Positions 28,547-38,060 of a DNA stretch of 46,631 bases are shown one piece after another. The translations under genes and the position numbers were made by a program. Position 1 is the first letter of the stretch. Each line of letters begins with the position of its first letter. The stretch is from positions 1-46,631 of the forward strand of contig JAJYTA010000013.1 of the NCBI GenBank assembly GCA_021793295.1. The letters are read 5' to 3'. Under the pieces are notes generated by a model. That model saw nothing but the letters and a program-made list of their open reading frames with translations. It ran no database searches and was not told the DNA's origin. Origin of the DNA: Actinomycetes bacterium (GTDB lineage Bacteria; Actinomycetota; Actinomycetes; Jiangellales; Jiangellaceae).

Positions 28547-29383
28547 CTACGCGTCCGGCGACCGGGGTGCACCCGGCTCGTCGTCTTGAGCAGACTCCGC
28601 AGGCGGGTCGACCGAGCGTGCGGCGTCGTCGGAACCGTCGGCCTCGTCGGAACCTTCGGCCTCGTCGGCGCGGTCGTCCATCCCATCGGCCTCGTTGGCC
28701 TCGTCGGCGCCGTCGTCCGTCCCATCGGCACCGTCGTCAGTCCCGTCGGCTCGGATCTCGGGGATGACGGCCTGCAAGGCCGCTAGGCTGATCGCCCCGT
28801 CCCGCAGGACCCGCGGCACCGCACCGCTCACGTCGACGATGGTGGACGGGGTGTCGTCGCTGGTGGGACCCGCTTCGAGATAGACGGCGACGGCGTCGCC
28901 GAGTTGCTCGCGCGCTTCGGCGGCCGACCGGGCCGGCGGCTTGCCGGTCACGTTGGCGCTGCTGACGGCCAATGGCCCGGTCTCGGCGAGCACTTCGAGC
29001 GCGACGTCGTGGTCGGGCATGCGCACTGCGACAGTTGCTCCGGCGTCACCGAGGTCCCACGCCAGCGACGGCTGTTCAGCACAGATCAGGGTCAGTCCGC
29101 CGGGCCAGAACGCCTCGACGAGCGCGTCGACGGTCGGGTTGGTGACGGCGATGCCGGCGAGCGCCTCGGCCGAGCCGACCAGCACCGGAACCGGCATGTC
29201 GCGGCCGCGGCCCTTCGCTGCGAGCAACGCGGCCACCGCGTCGGCAGTGAAAGCGTCGGCGGCCACCCCGTACACCGTGTCGGTGGGCATGACCACGAGC
29301 TTGCCGTTGCGGATCGCGCGTCTGGCCGCGCCGACGCCGCGTTGCCGCTTGGTCTCGTCTGAGCAGTCATACAGCGGGCTCAC
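28547..29383 (-). CDS. tsaC: L-threonylcarbamoyladenylate synthase with acidic C-terminal tail
   Basis: Makes threonylcarbamoyl-AMP from threonine, bicarbonate and ATP for the t6A37 tRNA modification. The YrdC/Sua5 domain occupies about 1-205: VMPTDTVYGVAADA, the nucleotide-binding WPGGLTLI and SSANVTGKPPARS. The GTG at 29383 gives the usual N-terminus (MSPLYDCSDETKR after decoding); longer in-frame extensions run into element copy D. After IPEIRADG the last ~70 residues are low-complexity Asp/Glu/Ala/Gly repeats (GTDDGADGTDDGADEANEAD and onward). The tail is not the Sua5 domain. It lies before wecA, as Rv1301 does. Confidence 0.9.
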   Translation of the reverse strand: MSPLYDCSDETKRQRGVGAARRAIRNGKLVVMPTDTVYGVAADAFTADAVAALLAAKGRGRDMPVPVLVGSAEALAGIAVTNPTVDALVEAFWPGGLTLICAEQPSLAWDLGDAGATVAVRMPDHDVALEVLAETGPLAVSSANVTGKPPARSAAEAREQLGDAVAVYLEAGPTSDDTPSTIVDVSGAVPRVLRDGAISLAALQAVIPEIRADGTDDGADGTDDGADEANEADGMDDRADEAEGSDEADGSDDAARSVDPPAESAQDDEPGAPRSPDA

Positions 29384-29471
29384 TCCGCCATCCTCTCTCG
29401 CGCCGTCGCGGCCGGTGCTGGCGGGGCCGACAGTCATCGGCTTTCGATGCAGGCCGTCGACGGACACCGTG

Positions 29472-29551
29472 CACCACTAGGACTTGTGCTGCATCACGAG
29501 GCGTGTACGCATGGTTGGCTTGGGAATTGCCTAGTGAACATGATCATTTCA
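29472..29551 (-). repeat. 80-nt dispersed intergenic element, copy D
   Basis: Fourth copy, on the minus strand, between prmC and tsaC. Its first three bases TGA are the stop codon of prmC. Terminal arms CACTAGG and CCTAGTG pair perfectly here; copy B matches with one mismatch. It has the same 80-nt length as the other copies, although internal positions differ widely. Confidence 0.75.
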
Positions 29552-30430
29552 GGCGCTCGCCACGGGAGAACGCCGGGCAGTAACGTAGCGCGGGCGGCCG
29601 TTCAGGTCAGCATGATCGGCGACATCGGTCCACGCGCCGCCGGCGCGGAACACCTCCGGCGCCGATTCACCCTGGACGTCGGCGTGCTCGGCGATCAACA
29701 GCCCGCCTGGCGTGAGCAATCGGGCGGCCACCCGGTCGAGCTCGCGCATCGCGTCGAGCCCGTCGGTGCCCGACCACAGCGCGGCAGCCGGGTCGTGTTC
29801 GGCCACCTCCGGGTCGCGAACAGTCGCGCCGACCGGCACGTACGGCGGATTGGCCACGACGACGTCCACCATGCCCAGCAGCATCGACATGCTGCGCTCG
29901 ACGATCCCGGCCACGTCGTCGTGATGGACCACGATCGAGGCGCCCGCGACGTTGCGCCGCAACCACTGCACGGCGTCTTCTTCGCTCTCCACCGCGTGCA
30001 CGACGCATGGGCGGACCTCGCCGGCCACCGACAGCGCGATGGCGCCGGAACCGGCGAACATGTCGACGACCACCGGGACCCGGCCCGCGGCCACCAGGGC
30101 CGATGCCTCGTCGACCGCCGCACCGGCGACCAGTTCGGTCTCCGGGCGCGGGATGAAGACCCCGGGACCGACGTGCAGCGTGACGTGGCGGAAGTGCGCC
30201 AGCCCGGTCACATGCTGCAGCGGCTCCCGGTTGGCCCGCCTGGTGATGAGGTCGTCGTAGGCGGCGTCGAATACATCATCCGGGTCAGGATGAGTGAAAA
30301 GAGCAGAACGCTCGACGCCCAAGGCGTGCGCCGCTAGCACCTCGGCATCGTGGCGTGGGGACGCGACGCCGGCAGCGGCCAGGCGGCTGGCTGCTGCGCG
30401 GATCCGGTCGTTGAGCGCGACCGTCGTCAT
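29549..30430 (-). CDS. prmC: Peptide chain release factor N5-glutamine methyltransferase
   Basis: A 293-residue SAM-dependent methyltransferase that modifies the Gln of the GGQ motif in release factors. The N-terminal helical domain includes [10 protein letters not shown]; the Rossmann domain has [14 protein letters not shown] and the catalytic [19 protein letters not shown] is the family hinge motif. The start overlaps the prfA stop (ATGA at 30427-30430), so its substrate's gene and its own are coupled. The stop codon lies in element copy D. Confidence 0.95.
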   Translation of the reverse strand: MTTVALNDRIRAAASRLAAAGVASPRHDAEVLAAHALGVERSALFTHPDPDDVFDAAYDDLITRRANREPLQHVTGLAHFRHVTLHVGPGVFIPRPETELVAGAAVDEASALVAAGRVPVVVDMFAGSGAIALSVAGEVRPCVVHAVESEEDAVQWLRRNVAGASIVVHHDDVAGIVERSMSMLLGMVDVVVANPPYVPVGATVRDPEVAEHDPAAALWSGTDGLDAMRELDRVAARLLTPGGLLIAEHADVQGESAPEVFRAGGAWTDVADHADLNGRPRYVTARRSPVASA

Positions 30431-31515
30431 GCCGGGCGCGTTTCGCCGGTCGCGGCCAGGGCGGCCTCGGTGTCAGCGTCGACGAGCGCCTGCACCACGG
30501 CGTCGAGGTCGCCGTCGAGTACGGCGTCGAGGTTGTGCGCCTTGTAGCCCACTCGGTGATCGGAGATCCGGTTCTCGGGGAAGTTGTAGGTACGGACGCG
30601 TTCGGACCGGTCGACGGTCCGGACCTGGCTGCGCCTCGCATCGGCGGCCTCGCGCTCGGCCTCCTCTTGGGCGGCGGCGAGCAGGCGGGCCCGCAAGATG
30701 CGCAACGCCTGCTCCTTGTTCTGCAACTGGCTCTTCTCGTTCTGGCACGACACGACGATGCCGGTGGGCAGGTGGGTGATCCGTACCGCAGAGTCGGTGG
30801 TGTTGACGCTCTGCCCGCCGGGACCGGACGAGCGGAAGACGTCGATGCGCAGGTCGTTGGGGTTGATCTCGACCTCGGCGTCGTCTTCGGCTTCAGGCAG
30901 CACCAGGACGCCGGCCGCAGAGGTGTGGATACGTCCTTGGCTCTCGGTCACCGGCACCCGCTGCACGCGGTGCACGCCGCCTTCGTACTTCAGCCGGGCG
31001 TACGGAGCGGTCCCGGGTTCGGGGGTGCCCTTCGCCTTGATGGCGACCGCGACGTCCTTGTACCCGCCGAGGTCGGACTCTTCGGCGTCGAGAACCTGCG
31101 TGCTCCAGCCGGCCCGTTCGGCAAAACGCAGATACATCCGCAGCAGATCGGCAGCGAACAGCGCCGACTCGGCGCCACCTTCGCCGGCCTTGATCTCGAG
31201 GATCGCGTCGCGGTCGTCGTTCGGGTCACGGGGCAGCAAGAGCTTGCGCAGCCGTTCGGCGAGTTCCTCTTCGCGCCGCGCGTTCTCGTCGGCTTCGGCA
31301 GCGAACACCGGATCGTCCGCGGCGAGTTCGAGGGCCGCGCGGCGGTCCTCACCCGCCCTGCGCCACTGCTCGTACGTGGTGACGATGGCCGTCAGCTCCG
31401 CGTATCGGCGTCCGAGCCGCCGGGCGAGCCCCGGGTCGGCATGCACGGCCGGGTCGGCCATCCGCTGCTCGAGCTCACTGTGCTCGGCGACCAGGGCTTG
31501 GACACCCTCGAACAC
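30427..31515 (-). CDS. prfA: Peptide chain release factor 1
   Basis: Recognises UAA and UAG stop codons and triggers peptide release. The 362 residues fit RF1. The anticodon-like tripeptide PVT is at 188-190 ([10 protein letters not shown]), and the GGQ that enters the peptidyl-transferase centre is at 233-235 ([20 protein letters not shown]). I use the GTG at 31515 because GGGAGG lies 9 nt upstream and homology starts at [11 protein letters not shown]; a GTG two codons earlier is too near to the ribosome-binding site. Upstream in-frame sequence has no family features. Encoded directly before prmC. Confidence 0.95.
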   Translation of the reverse strand: MFEGVQALVAEHSELEQRMADPAVHADPGLARRLGRRYAELTAIVTTYEQWRRAGEDRRAALELAADDPVFAAEADENARREEELAERLRKLLLPRDPNDDRDAILEIKAGEGGAESALFAADLLRMYLRFAERAGWSTQVLDAEESDLGGYKDVAVAIKAKGTPEPGTAPYARLKYEGGVHRVQRVPVTESQGRIHTSAAGVLVLPEAEDDAEVEINPNDLRIDVFRSSGPGGQSVNTTDSAVRITHLPTGIVVSCQNEKSQLQNKEQALRILRARLLAAAQEEAEREAADARRSQVRTVDRSERVRTYNFPENRISDHRVGYKAHNLDAVLDGDLDAVVQALVDADTEAALAATGETRPA

Positions 31516-31571
31516 CGCCACACACCTCCCTCGAGACTCGTACGGCCAATCAAATCGCAGCAGCAACATGA

Positions 31572-31589
31572 ACAGGCGGGGCCGCCTGT
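31572..31589. terminator. Hairpin between prfA and rpmE
   Basis: ACAGGCGG, GG, CCGCCTGT: an 8-bp inverted repeat in the 168-bp gap upstream of prfA, without a T-run. It could end rpmE transcripts. I found no other strong structure or promoter in this gap. Confidence 0.35.
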
Positions 31590-31683
31590 CCTGCTGCCTA
31601 GGCGTCCAAAGCGTCGAATCGGCATGCTTCACCGCCGGATTCGACGGAGCCGACAGAGCAGGACAGGCGTCCCCGCCGAACAG

Positions 31684-31905
31684 CTACTTGGCGTCGGCCT
31701 TCTTCTTGCCGTAACGCGACTCGAACCGGGCAACGCGGCCACCGGTGTCGAGGATCTTCTGCTTACCGGTGTAGAACGGGTGGCAGGCCGAGCAGACGTC
31801 GGCGTGGATCACGCCGTTGGCCGCCGTGCTGCGAGTGGTGAACGTGTTGCCGCAGGTACAGGTGACCGTGGTCTCCACGTACTGCGGGTGGATCTCGGGC
31901 TTCAT
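31684..31905 (-). CDS. rpmE: 50S ribosomal protein L31 (zinc-binding form)
   Basis: 73 residues. It keeps the zinc ligands of the C+ paralogue: Cys16-x-Cys18 (TCTCGN) and Cys37-x-x-Cys40 ([11 protein letters not shown]). [15 protein letters not shown] and the HPFYTGKQK motif are family hallmarks. Under zinc limitation many actinobacteria swap this protein for a C- paralogue; none is in the window. It lies between rho and prfA, as in mycobacteria. Confidence 0.96.
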   Translation of the reverse strand: MKPEIHPQYVETTVTCTCGNTFTTRSTAANGVIHADVCSACHPFYTGKQKILDTGGRVARFESRYGKKKADAK

Positions 31906-32027
31906 CAGTGTGACTCCTGCAATCGACAAGGGTTCCGGGTCGACCAGACGGCCGTCCGATCGTGAACCGGGACCAGCTGTCAAGTATTCCAGCTCGGCGG
32001 CATGCGAGCCAAACCAGCTCACGAGAC

Positions 32028-32061
32028 GTACGCCGTGCCCGAATCTTCGAGCACGGCGTAC
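32028..32061 (-). terminator. Terminator hairpin after rho
   Basis: GTACGCCGTGC (32028-32038), a 12-nt loop, then GCACGGCGTAC (32051-32061): a perfect 11-bp stem, 15 nt beyond the rho stop codon. There is no T-run, as is common for actinobacterial terminators. Confidence 0.65.
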
Positions 32062-32075
32062 CCCCAGTGGCGTTG

Positions 32076-34190
32076 CTAGTCGGCTTCCTTCGAGTTCCCG
32101 TTGCCGCCGATCGACGGAGTCGTCTTCTGGACGGTCATCAAGAACTCGCCGTTGCTCTTGGTCTTCTTGAGCCGATCCAGCAGCAACTCGATGGCCTGCT
32201 GGTTGTCCAGCGCCGAGAGCACCCGGCGCAGCTGCCACATGATGGCCAGCTCTTCCTTCGACACGAGGATCTCCTCGCGTCGAGTACCGGACCCGTCGAC
32301 GTCGATGGCCGGGAAGATCCGCTTGTCCGCCAGGTCGCGGCGCAGCCGGAGCTCCATGTTGCCGGTGCCCTTGAACTCCTCGAAGATCACTTCGTCCATC
32401 TTCGAGCCGGTCTCGACCAGCGCGGTGGCCATGATCGTCAGTGAGCCGCCGTTCTCGATGTTGCGTGCGGCACCGAAGAACCGCTTCGGCGGGTACAAGG
32501 CGCTGGAGTCGACACCACCGGAGAGAATCCGGCCGCTGGCCGGCGCGGCCAGGTTGTAGGCCCGGCCGAGCCTGGTGATGGAGTCCAGCAGGATGACGAC
32601 GTCGTGACCGAGCTCCACCAGACGCTTGGCGCGCTCGATGGCCAGCTCCGCGACCATCGTGTGGTCTTCAGCCGGGCGGTCGAAGGTGGAGGCGATGACC
32701 TCGCCCTTCACCGCTCGCTGCATGTCGGTGACCTCTTCTGGCCGCTCGTCGACGAGCACGACCATCAGGTGGGTCTCGGGGTTGTTCGTGGTGATCGCGT
32801 TGGCGATCGCCTGCATGATGAGGGTCTTACCGGCCTTCGCCGGGGAGACGATCAACCCTCGCTGCCCCTTACCGATGGGGGCGACGAGGTCGATGATCCG
32901 CGTGGTGTAGATGCCCGGCTCGGTCTCGAGCCGCAGGCGGTCCTGCGGGTACAGCGGCGTGAGCTTGCTGAAGTCCGGGCGATTCGCAGCGGCCTCGGGG
33001 TCGGCGCCGTTGACGGTGTCGACGCGGACCAGCGCGTTGAACTTCTGCTGCTTCTCCCCCTCACGCGGCTGCCGCACGACGCCGGTGATCGCGTCACCCT
33101 TGCGCAGTCCGTACTTGCGGACCATCGCCAGGGACACGTAGACGTCGTTGGGTCCGGGCAGGTAGCCCGACGTGCGGACGAAGGCGTAGTTGTCGAGGAT
33201 GTCCAGGATTCCGGCCACCGGGATCAGGACATCGTCCTCGGCGATCTGCGGCTCCTCGATACGCTCGCGGCCGCCCCGCCGGTCGCGGTTGTTACCGCGC
33301 CGGTCGCGACGCCGGCGGCGCGACCGGCGGTCGTCATCGTCGTCGTCGCGATCGTGCTGACGATTGTCCTGACGGCCTTGGTTGCCCTGCCGGTTGTCCC
33401 GGTTGTCCTGTCGGTTGTCTCGGTTGTCCTGTCGGTTGTCGCGATTGTCCTGCCGGTCGCGGTTGCCGTTGTCGCCGGACCGGTTGTCCTGCCGGTCCCG
33501 GCTGTCCCGGTTGTCCTGCCGGTTGTCCCGGCTGCCGTTGTCACCCTGCCGGTTACCGCCCTGTCGGCGGCTGTCCTGGCGGTCCTGGCGGCGGTCGTTG
33601 GCATCGTTGCCGTTGCGCGCGTCCTGGCTGTCACTACGCGCGTCCCGGCTGTCGCCGCGCGCGTCCTGGTGCTCGTCGCCGGAGGTCTGGCGGCTCTCAT
33701 CGGCGCGAGCCTGCTCACGGTCCGCGTGATCGGTGGAGGCGACGACCTCGTCGAGACGCGGCTCGGAGGCCGCCTGCGGACGCTGAGCGCGCCGACGCTG
33801 GCGAGGCTCCGCGGCCGCTGCGCCGGCAGCGGGCTCAGTGGCCGCCGGCTCCGGTGCGCCACCGGCCGGCACAGCCGCCTGGCTGGCGCCGGTGTCGATA
33901 CGAGAAGTCTGGTCAGTGTTGTCACGAGTGGCCGGAGCATGGCCCTCGGCCGGCGCCGAGCCGCCGGACTGTGCTGCCTTGATGGCCTCGATCAACTGAC
34001 CCTTGCGCATCCGGCCAGTGCCCTTGAGACCCAGGCTGGTGGCCAGCTGCTGAAGCTCGGCCAGAACCATGCCATCGAGGCCAGGGGCACGGCGACGCTG
34101 GCGCTTCGCCGGCGCGGCAGCTTCGTCTGCCGACGCCGCCGCCTGATCGTTCGGCGTCTCCGTGACGCCGGGAATCTCGGTGTTAGTCAC
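32076..34190 (-). CDS. rho: Transcription termination factor Rho with a long disordered insertion
   Basis: An RNA-dependent ATPase helicase that ends transcription. It is 704 residues long against about 420 in E. coli. Residues about 38-75 are the Rho N-terminal helix domain ([20 protein letters not shown]). Residues about 76-320 are a hydrophilic insertion, Ala/Pro-rich at first and then (about 180-320) built from DNRQ/DNRD units plus DDDDDD and [12 protein letters not shown]. The core (about 325-704) has the RNA-binding cold-shock fold ([20 protein letters not shown]), Walker [12 protein letters not shown], Walker [17 protein letters not shown] and the Q/R-loop [17 protein letters not shown] at 34190 has AAGGA upstream. 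Insertions of this type occur in mycobacterial and Micrococcus Rho and bind RNA; this one is unusually Asn/Asp/Gln-repetitive. Confidence 0.95.
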   Translation of the reverse strand: MTNTEIPGVTETPNDQAAASADEAAAPAKRQRRRAPGLDGMVLAELQQLATSLGLKGTGRMRKGQLIEAIKAAQSGGSAPAEGHAPATRDNTDQTSRIDTGASQAAVPAGGAPEPAATEPAAGAAAAEPRQRRRAQRPQAASEPRLDEVVASTDHADREQARADESRQTSGDEHQDARGDSRDARSDSQDARNGNDANDRRQDRQDSRRQGGNRQGDNGSRDNRQDNRDSRDRQDNRSGDNGNRDRQDNRDNRQDNRDNRQDNRDNRQGNQGRQDNRQHDRDDDDDDRRSRRRRRDRRGNNRDRRGGRERIEEPQIAEDDVLIPVAGILDILDNYAFVRTSGYLPGPNDVYVSLAMVRKYGLRKGDAITGVVRQPREGEKQQKFNALVRVDTVNGADPEAAANRPDFSKLTPLYPQDRLRLETEPGIYTTRIIDLVAPIGKGQRGLIVSPAKAGKTLIMQAIANAITTNNPETHLMVVLVDERPEEVTDMQRAVKGEVIASTFDRPAEDHTMVAELAIERAKRLVELGHDVVILLDSITRLGRAYNLAAPASGRILSGGVDSSALYPPKRFFGAARNIENGGSLTIMATALVETGSKMDEVIFEEFKGTGNMELRLRRDLADKRIFPAIDVDGSGTRREEILVSKEELAIMWQLRRVLSALDNQQAIELLLDRLKKTKSNGEFLMTVQKTTPSIGGNGNSKEAD
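33365..33526 (-). repeat. In-frame tandem repeats in rho coding DNRQ/DNRD units
   Basis: About 160 bp of degenerate 9- and 12-bp units read [13 protein letters not shown] on the minus strand, giving residues about 222-275 of Rho. All units are in multiples of three, so length changes would keep the frame. This segment could vary between strains. Confidence 0.75.
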
Positions 34191-34459
34191 TCAGGGTCCT
34201 TCCCTGGACCGGCACCGGCCAGACTGCCGGTGCATCGAACGCCTCGAGGGTGTTTCCCCGAGGGGATACAACTCGACGCAGCTGTAAGGTCCGTCACCTC
34301 GGTGCCCGCGCAGGCGAACTCTGGGAGGCGACTAAAGATCCATGGCCCATGGCGATGAACATCGCCACCATGGCAGACCGACCAGCAGAACGTCGGTGCA
34401 CAGTGAGCGTAGCACGCCGCAGCCCGATTGACCCACACCCGCCGCGGTGATCGTGTGAG
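34191..34459 (-). promoter_or_regulatory. rho upstream region with a hairpin
   Basis: A 269-bp gap between thrB and rho. On the minus strand it should be the 5' untranslated region of rho. GGCGATG-AA-CATCGCC (34351-34366), flanked by CCAT/ATGG (34347-34350 and 34370-34373), gives a stem of about 11 bp with a 3-nt bulge. A small CCCC/GGGG hairpin lies nearer to rho (about 34254-34265). I see no strong promoter boxes. Rho autoregulates through its leader in some bacteria; whether this structure acts so is unknown. Confidence 0.4.
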
Positions 34460-35374
34460 TCATGCCGTCCGGAGCACCGCGACGCCCGTGCGCCGTACCG
34501 GCAGGGCCCGCACGTCCCAGTCCGGAGCGTGCGACCGCACCTGGCCGACGTCCACTGCCGCGCCCAGGACCAGCACTGACGGCCCCGCCCCGGACACGAC
34601 GGCCGCTAGACCGTCGGCTCGCAATCGCTCGATCAAAGCGATCGTCTGCGGCATGGCAGGTTCGCGGTAGGCCTGATGCAACCGGTCCTCGGTGGCCACG
34701 AGCAGCAGCTCCGGCTGGCGCGTCAAGGCCTGCACGAGCAAGGCGGCGCGCGCGGCATTGATCGCTGCGTCCTGGTGCGACACGGTCGCCGGCAGCAGGC
34801 CGCGAGCCGTCTCGGTCGACACCGCCTCCGGCGGAATGCACACCACCGGCGTGACGTCCGCATGGACGTCGGCGCGGGTCGCACTCGCCGTCCCTGCAGA
34901 GTTCGACCACGCGACGGTGAGGCCACCGAGCAGGCACGCCGCGACGTTGTCCGGATGTCCTTCGAGCCGAGCAGCCAACTCGAGCATGTTCTGCCGGTCG
35001 AGCTTGCCCGGCTCGGCGAGCTCGGCTGCCGCCGCCACGCCCGCGACGATCGCCGCTGCCGACGACCCCAGACCGCGCCCGTGCGGCAGCGCGTTGCGAC
35101 ACGTCAACCGCAGTGCAGACGGTTGTTCGCCCAGTTCGGCGAAGGCCGCGCGCATCGCCCGGACCACCAGGTGCCCCTCGTCACGCGGCACACCACTCGC
35201 GCCTGGTCCCTCGACGTCGACGACCACCGGCTGCTGCAGCCCACCGAACTCGGCGGTGACTTCGATCTCGTCACACAGCTCGAGCGCCAGGCCCAGCGCG
35301 TCGAACCCTGGGCCGAGGTTGGCGCTGGTCGCCGGCGCGCGGACCGTGACCGTGCGGCTGCTGGCGCCGCTCAC
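34460..35374 (-). CDS. thrB: Homoserine kinase
   Basis: Phosphorylates L-homoserine with ATP, the step before threonine synthase. 304 residues, GHMP family: the N-terminal [20 protein letters not shown], the ATP-binding [20 protein letters not shown], and the C-terminal [12 protein letters not shown]. The GTG at 35374 overlaps the thrC stop (GTGA, 35371-35374), indicating coupling. It is the last gene of hom-thrC-thrB. Confidence 0.95.
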   Translation of the reverse strand: MSGASSRTVTVRAPATSANLGPGFDALGLALELCDEIEVTAEFGGLQQPVVVDVEGPGASGVPRDEGHLVVRAMRAAFAELGEQPSALRLTCRNALPHGRGLGSSAAAIVAGVAAAAELAEPGKLDRQNMLELAARLEGHPDNVAACLLGGLTVAWSNSAGTASATRADVHADVTPVVCIPPEAVSTETARGLLPATVSHQDAAINAARAALLVQALTRQPELLLVATEDRLHQAYREPAMPQTIALIERLRADGLAAVVSGAGPSVLVLGAAVDVGQVRSHAPDWDVRALPVRRTGVAVLRTA

Positions 35375-36441
35375 GCCAGCCCGAGCGCCGACGCGGCCGC
35401 CGAGACATCGGCCGGCACCACGTACGGGCGGATCTCGCCGTAGAAGGCACTCGCGGTGTCGACGTCCTTGAGACCGTGTCCGGTCACCGTGACGACGATC
35501 CGCTGGCCGGGGTCGAGACGCCCAGTTCGGCTGTAGTGCAGCAACCCCGCCACACCCGCCGCGGAGGCCGGCTCGACGAACAGGCCCTCACGCCCGGACA
35601 GTTCCTGCTGCGCGGCAAGGATCTGTTCGTCGGTGACGGCGTCGATCAGCCCGCCGGAGTCGTCGCGCGCGGCGATGGCCAGGTCCCACGACGCCGGCGA
35701 CCCGATGCGGATGGCACTGGCCACAGTGTCCGGCGAGGTCACCGGGCCGCCGTGGACGAACGGCGCCGCACCGGCGGCCTGGAAACCCCACATCCGGGGC
35801 CGGCTGGTGGCCGGGCCGGACTCGTGATATTCGCAATAACCCATCCAGTAGGCCGAGATGTTCCCGGCGTTGCCCACCGGCAGCACGTGCAGGTCGGGGG
35901 CGTCGCCGAGGTCGTCGACGATCTCGAACGCCGCCGTCTTCTGCCCGGCCAGCCGATACGCGTTGACCGAGTTCACCAGCGCGACGGGGTAGGTGTCGGC
36001 CAGTTCGCGAGCAAGCCGGAGGCAGTCGTCGAAGTTGCCCTCGACCGAGGCGATGACACCGCCGTGCACAACGGCCTGGGCCAACTTCGGCCCGGCGATC
36101 TTGCCGTCGGGCAGCAGCACGACCGGCCGTAGACCAGCCCGTACCGCATACGCCGCGGCCGACGCACTGGTGTTGCCGGTCGAGGCGCACACGACGGCCT
36201 CGGCGCCCTGCTCGACCGCCTTGGACACGGCGACGGTCATCCCCCGGTCCTTGAACGACCCGGTGGGGTTCACCCCTTCGACCTTGAGGTGGACGTCACA
36301 TCCGGTCTGCGCGGACAGCCACGGGGCCGGAACGAGCGGGGTACCGCCTTCGCGGAGCGTCACCACCGGCGTGGACTCGGTGACCGGCAGCCACTCCCGG
36401 TACTCCTCGATCACTCCGCGCCACAACCGAGACGTCGTCAT
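35371..36441 (-). CDS. thrC: Threonine synthase
   Basis: PLP enzyme converting O-phosphohomoserine to threonine. About 356 residues, the shorter class of threonine synthase. PLP lysine in [18 protein letters not shown]; phosphate-binding loop in [17 protein letters not shown]; substrate loop [18 protein letters not shown] at 36441 is chosen; GTG at 36453 would add four residues and is also possible. It begins about 16 nt after hom and overlaps thrB. Confidence 0.95.
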   Translation of the reverse strand: MTTSRLWRGVIEEYREWLPVTESTPVVTLREGGTPLVPAPWLSAQTGCDVHLKVEGVNPTGSFKDRGMTVAVSKAVEQGAEAVVCASTGNTSASAAAYAVRAGLRPVVLLPDGKIAGPKLAQAVVHGGVIASVEGNFDDCLRLARELADTYPVALVNSVNAYRLAGQKTAAFEIVDDLGDAPDLHVLPVGNAGNISAYWMGYCEYHESGPATSRPRMWGFQAAGAAPFVHGGPVTSPDTVASAIRIGSPASWDLAIAARDDSGGLIDAVTDEQILAAQQELSGREGLFVEPASAAGVAGLLHYSRTGRLDPGQRIVVTVTGHGLKDVDTASAFYGEIRPYVVPADVSAAASALGLA

Positions 36442-36457
36442 CACCGATTCCACGGCC

Positions 36458-37750
36458 TCACTCGCCTTCGACTCGCATCACCGACAGCACATCTCGAACC
36501 GTATCGAGGTCGTTGAGACCCTCGACAGTCGCGGTCAGCGCTTCGTCGGTGGCGCGGTGGGTCACGATGACGAGTTCGGCGTCGTCGGGCCCCTCGACCT
36601 TCTGGCGCACGGTCTCGATCGACACGCCGTGCTGAGCGAACACTGCGGCCACGGCCGCCAGCACACCGGGACGGTCGGTCACGTCGAGGCTGATGTGATA
36701 GCGCGTCACGGTGTCGCCCATGGACCGCGGCGGCCGGTCGGCGTACCACGATCCGCGCGGCCCCAGACTCGCACCGAGCCGGTTACGCGCGGCGGTGACG
36801 ACGTCGCCGAGCACGGCGCTGGCCGTGGGCGCACCACCGGCTCCGGGGCCGTAGAACATCAGCTGGCCCGCAGCCTCGGCTTCGACGAACACCGCGTTGT
36901 AAGCGCCACGTACACCGGCCAGCGGATGCGTCCGCGGCAGCATCGCCGGGTGGACCCGGACACCCACGCTGTTGCCGTCCTCGGACAGCTCACAGATCGC
37001 CAGCAACTTGACCACGGCCCCCATGGCCTTGGCCGAAGCGACATCGGCGGCAGTGACCTCGGAGATGCCCTCGCGGTGGACGTCGCCGGAGCCGACCGGC
37101 GAGTGGAAGGCGATGCCGGCCAGGATGGCCGCCTTGGCCGCCGCGTCATAGCCCTCGACGTCGGCCGTGGGGTCGGCTTCGGCGTAGCCCAGCGCCTGTG
37201 CTTCCTCGAGTGCCTCGGTGAAGCTGCTGCCCGCGGAGTCCATCTGGTCGAGGATGTAGTTCGTGGTGCCGTTGACGATGCCGAGCACGCGCTTGACGCG
37301 ATCGCCGGCCATGGATTCGCGCAACGGGCGCAACAGTGGGATGGCACCGGCGACTGCGGCCTCGTAGTACAGGTCGACGCCGTGCTTCTCCGCCGCGGTG
37401 TGCAGGCTGACGGCATCTTCGGCCAACAGCGCCTTGTTCGCGGTGACGACCGAGGAGCCGTGCTCCATGGCGGTGTGGATCAGCCCACGCGCCGGCTCGA
37501 GGCCACCGATCACTTCGACGACGACGTCAACGTCGTCGCGCGCGGCCAGCCCAGCGGCGTCCGTGGTGAACAGGCTGGGATCGACGCCTGATGTCGTCCG
37601 GTCGCGGCCGAGACGCCGCACGGCGACTCCAGCCAATTCGAGCCTGGCACCGACCCGGTTCGCCAATTCGTCGGCGTTCTCGTCGAGCAGGCGCGCGACT
37701 TCACTGCCGACGACACCACAGCCGAGGAGTGCTATCCGCACGCTGGCCAT
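36458..37750 (-). CDS. hom: Homoserine dehydrogenase with ACT domain
   Basis: Reduces aspartate semialdehyde to homoserine, the branch point to threonine and methionine. 430 residues: NAD(P) motif [16 protein letters not shown], catalytic core [13 protein letters not shown] and AYTEADPT-like [13 protein letters not shown], and a C-terminal ACT domain ([20 protein letters not shown]), the usual site of threonine feedback. ATG at 37750 has GGAGAGG 5 nt upstream. First gene of the threonine operon. An inverted repeat, 37826-37839, lies about 75 nt upstream. Confidence 0.96.
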   Translation of the reverse strand: MASVRIALLGCGVVGSEVARLLDENADELANRVGARLELAGVAVRRLGRDRTTSGVDPSLFTTDAAGLAARDDVDVVVEVIGGLEPARGLIHTAMEHGSSVVTANKALLAEDAVSLHTAAEKHGVDLYYEAAVAGAIPLLRPLRESMAGDRVKRVLGIVNGTTNYILDQMDSAGSSFTEALEEAQALGYAEADPTADVEGYDAAAKAAILAGIAFHSPVGSGDVHREGISEVTAADVASAKAMGAVVKLLAICELSEDGNSVGVRVHPAMLPRTHPLAGVRGAYNAVFVEAEAAGQLMFYGPGAGGAPTASAVLGDVVTAARNRLGASLGPRGSWYADRPPRSMGDTVTRYHISLDVTDRPGVLAAVAAVFAQHGVSIETVRQKVEGPDDAELVIVTHRATDEALTATVEGLNDLDTVRDVLSVMRVEGE

Positions 37751-38060
37751 CGAAACCTCTCCTCCTTCGCCGGTGCTCAAGTCTGTTCGAGGCATGGACG
37801 ATCTCGCGCGAACTATCCATCATGCGAGACATCTGTCTCACAGCGTTACCCGCACGCCGTAGATTCTCCGTTCCGTCCGAACTCCCCCGGTCCGTCCCGT
37901 CCGGCACCCGCACAGGAGAGGCGACGCGATTCGCCTCCGGCCGACGATGTGCCTGCGTCGAGGCGTCATCGACACCGACCGAGGAGAACGTAGCCGATAC
38001 CGACCCCACTGGACGACGTTCTACCCGCTCGGCATCAACGCGAACGTCACCGCCTGCCGG
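37751..38060. promoter_or_regulatory. Upstream region of hom with an inverted repeat
   Basis: A 310-bp region between hom and the HtrA-like protease gene; no gene is supported. On the hom side, GAGACA-TC-TGTCTC (37826-37839) is a perfect inverted repeat with a 2-nt spacer. On the minus strand it is followed by GATGGATAGTTC, which may contain the -10. The position suits an operator for the threonine operon. The half nearer the protease gene shows nothing definite; a terminator for that gene would be expected there. Confidence 0.4.

Noticed and set aside
31940-31985. TTGACA-like promoter upstream of rpmE (minus strand)
   Set aside because: A good -35 hexamer is present but no acceptable -10 at 16-19 nt; not reported as a promoter.
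32604-34358. 584-codon plus-strand frame opposite rho with Val/Leu-rich hydrophobic repeats
   Set aside because: The hydrophobic repeats are the complement of the DNRQ repeats in rho; no start signal and not a credible membrane protein.
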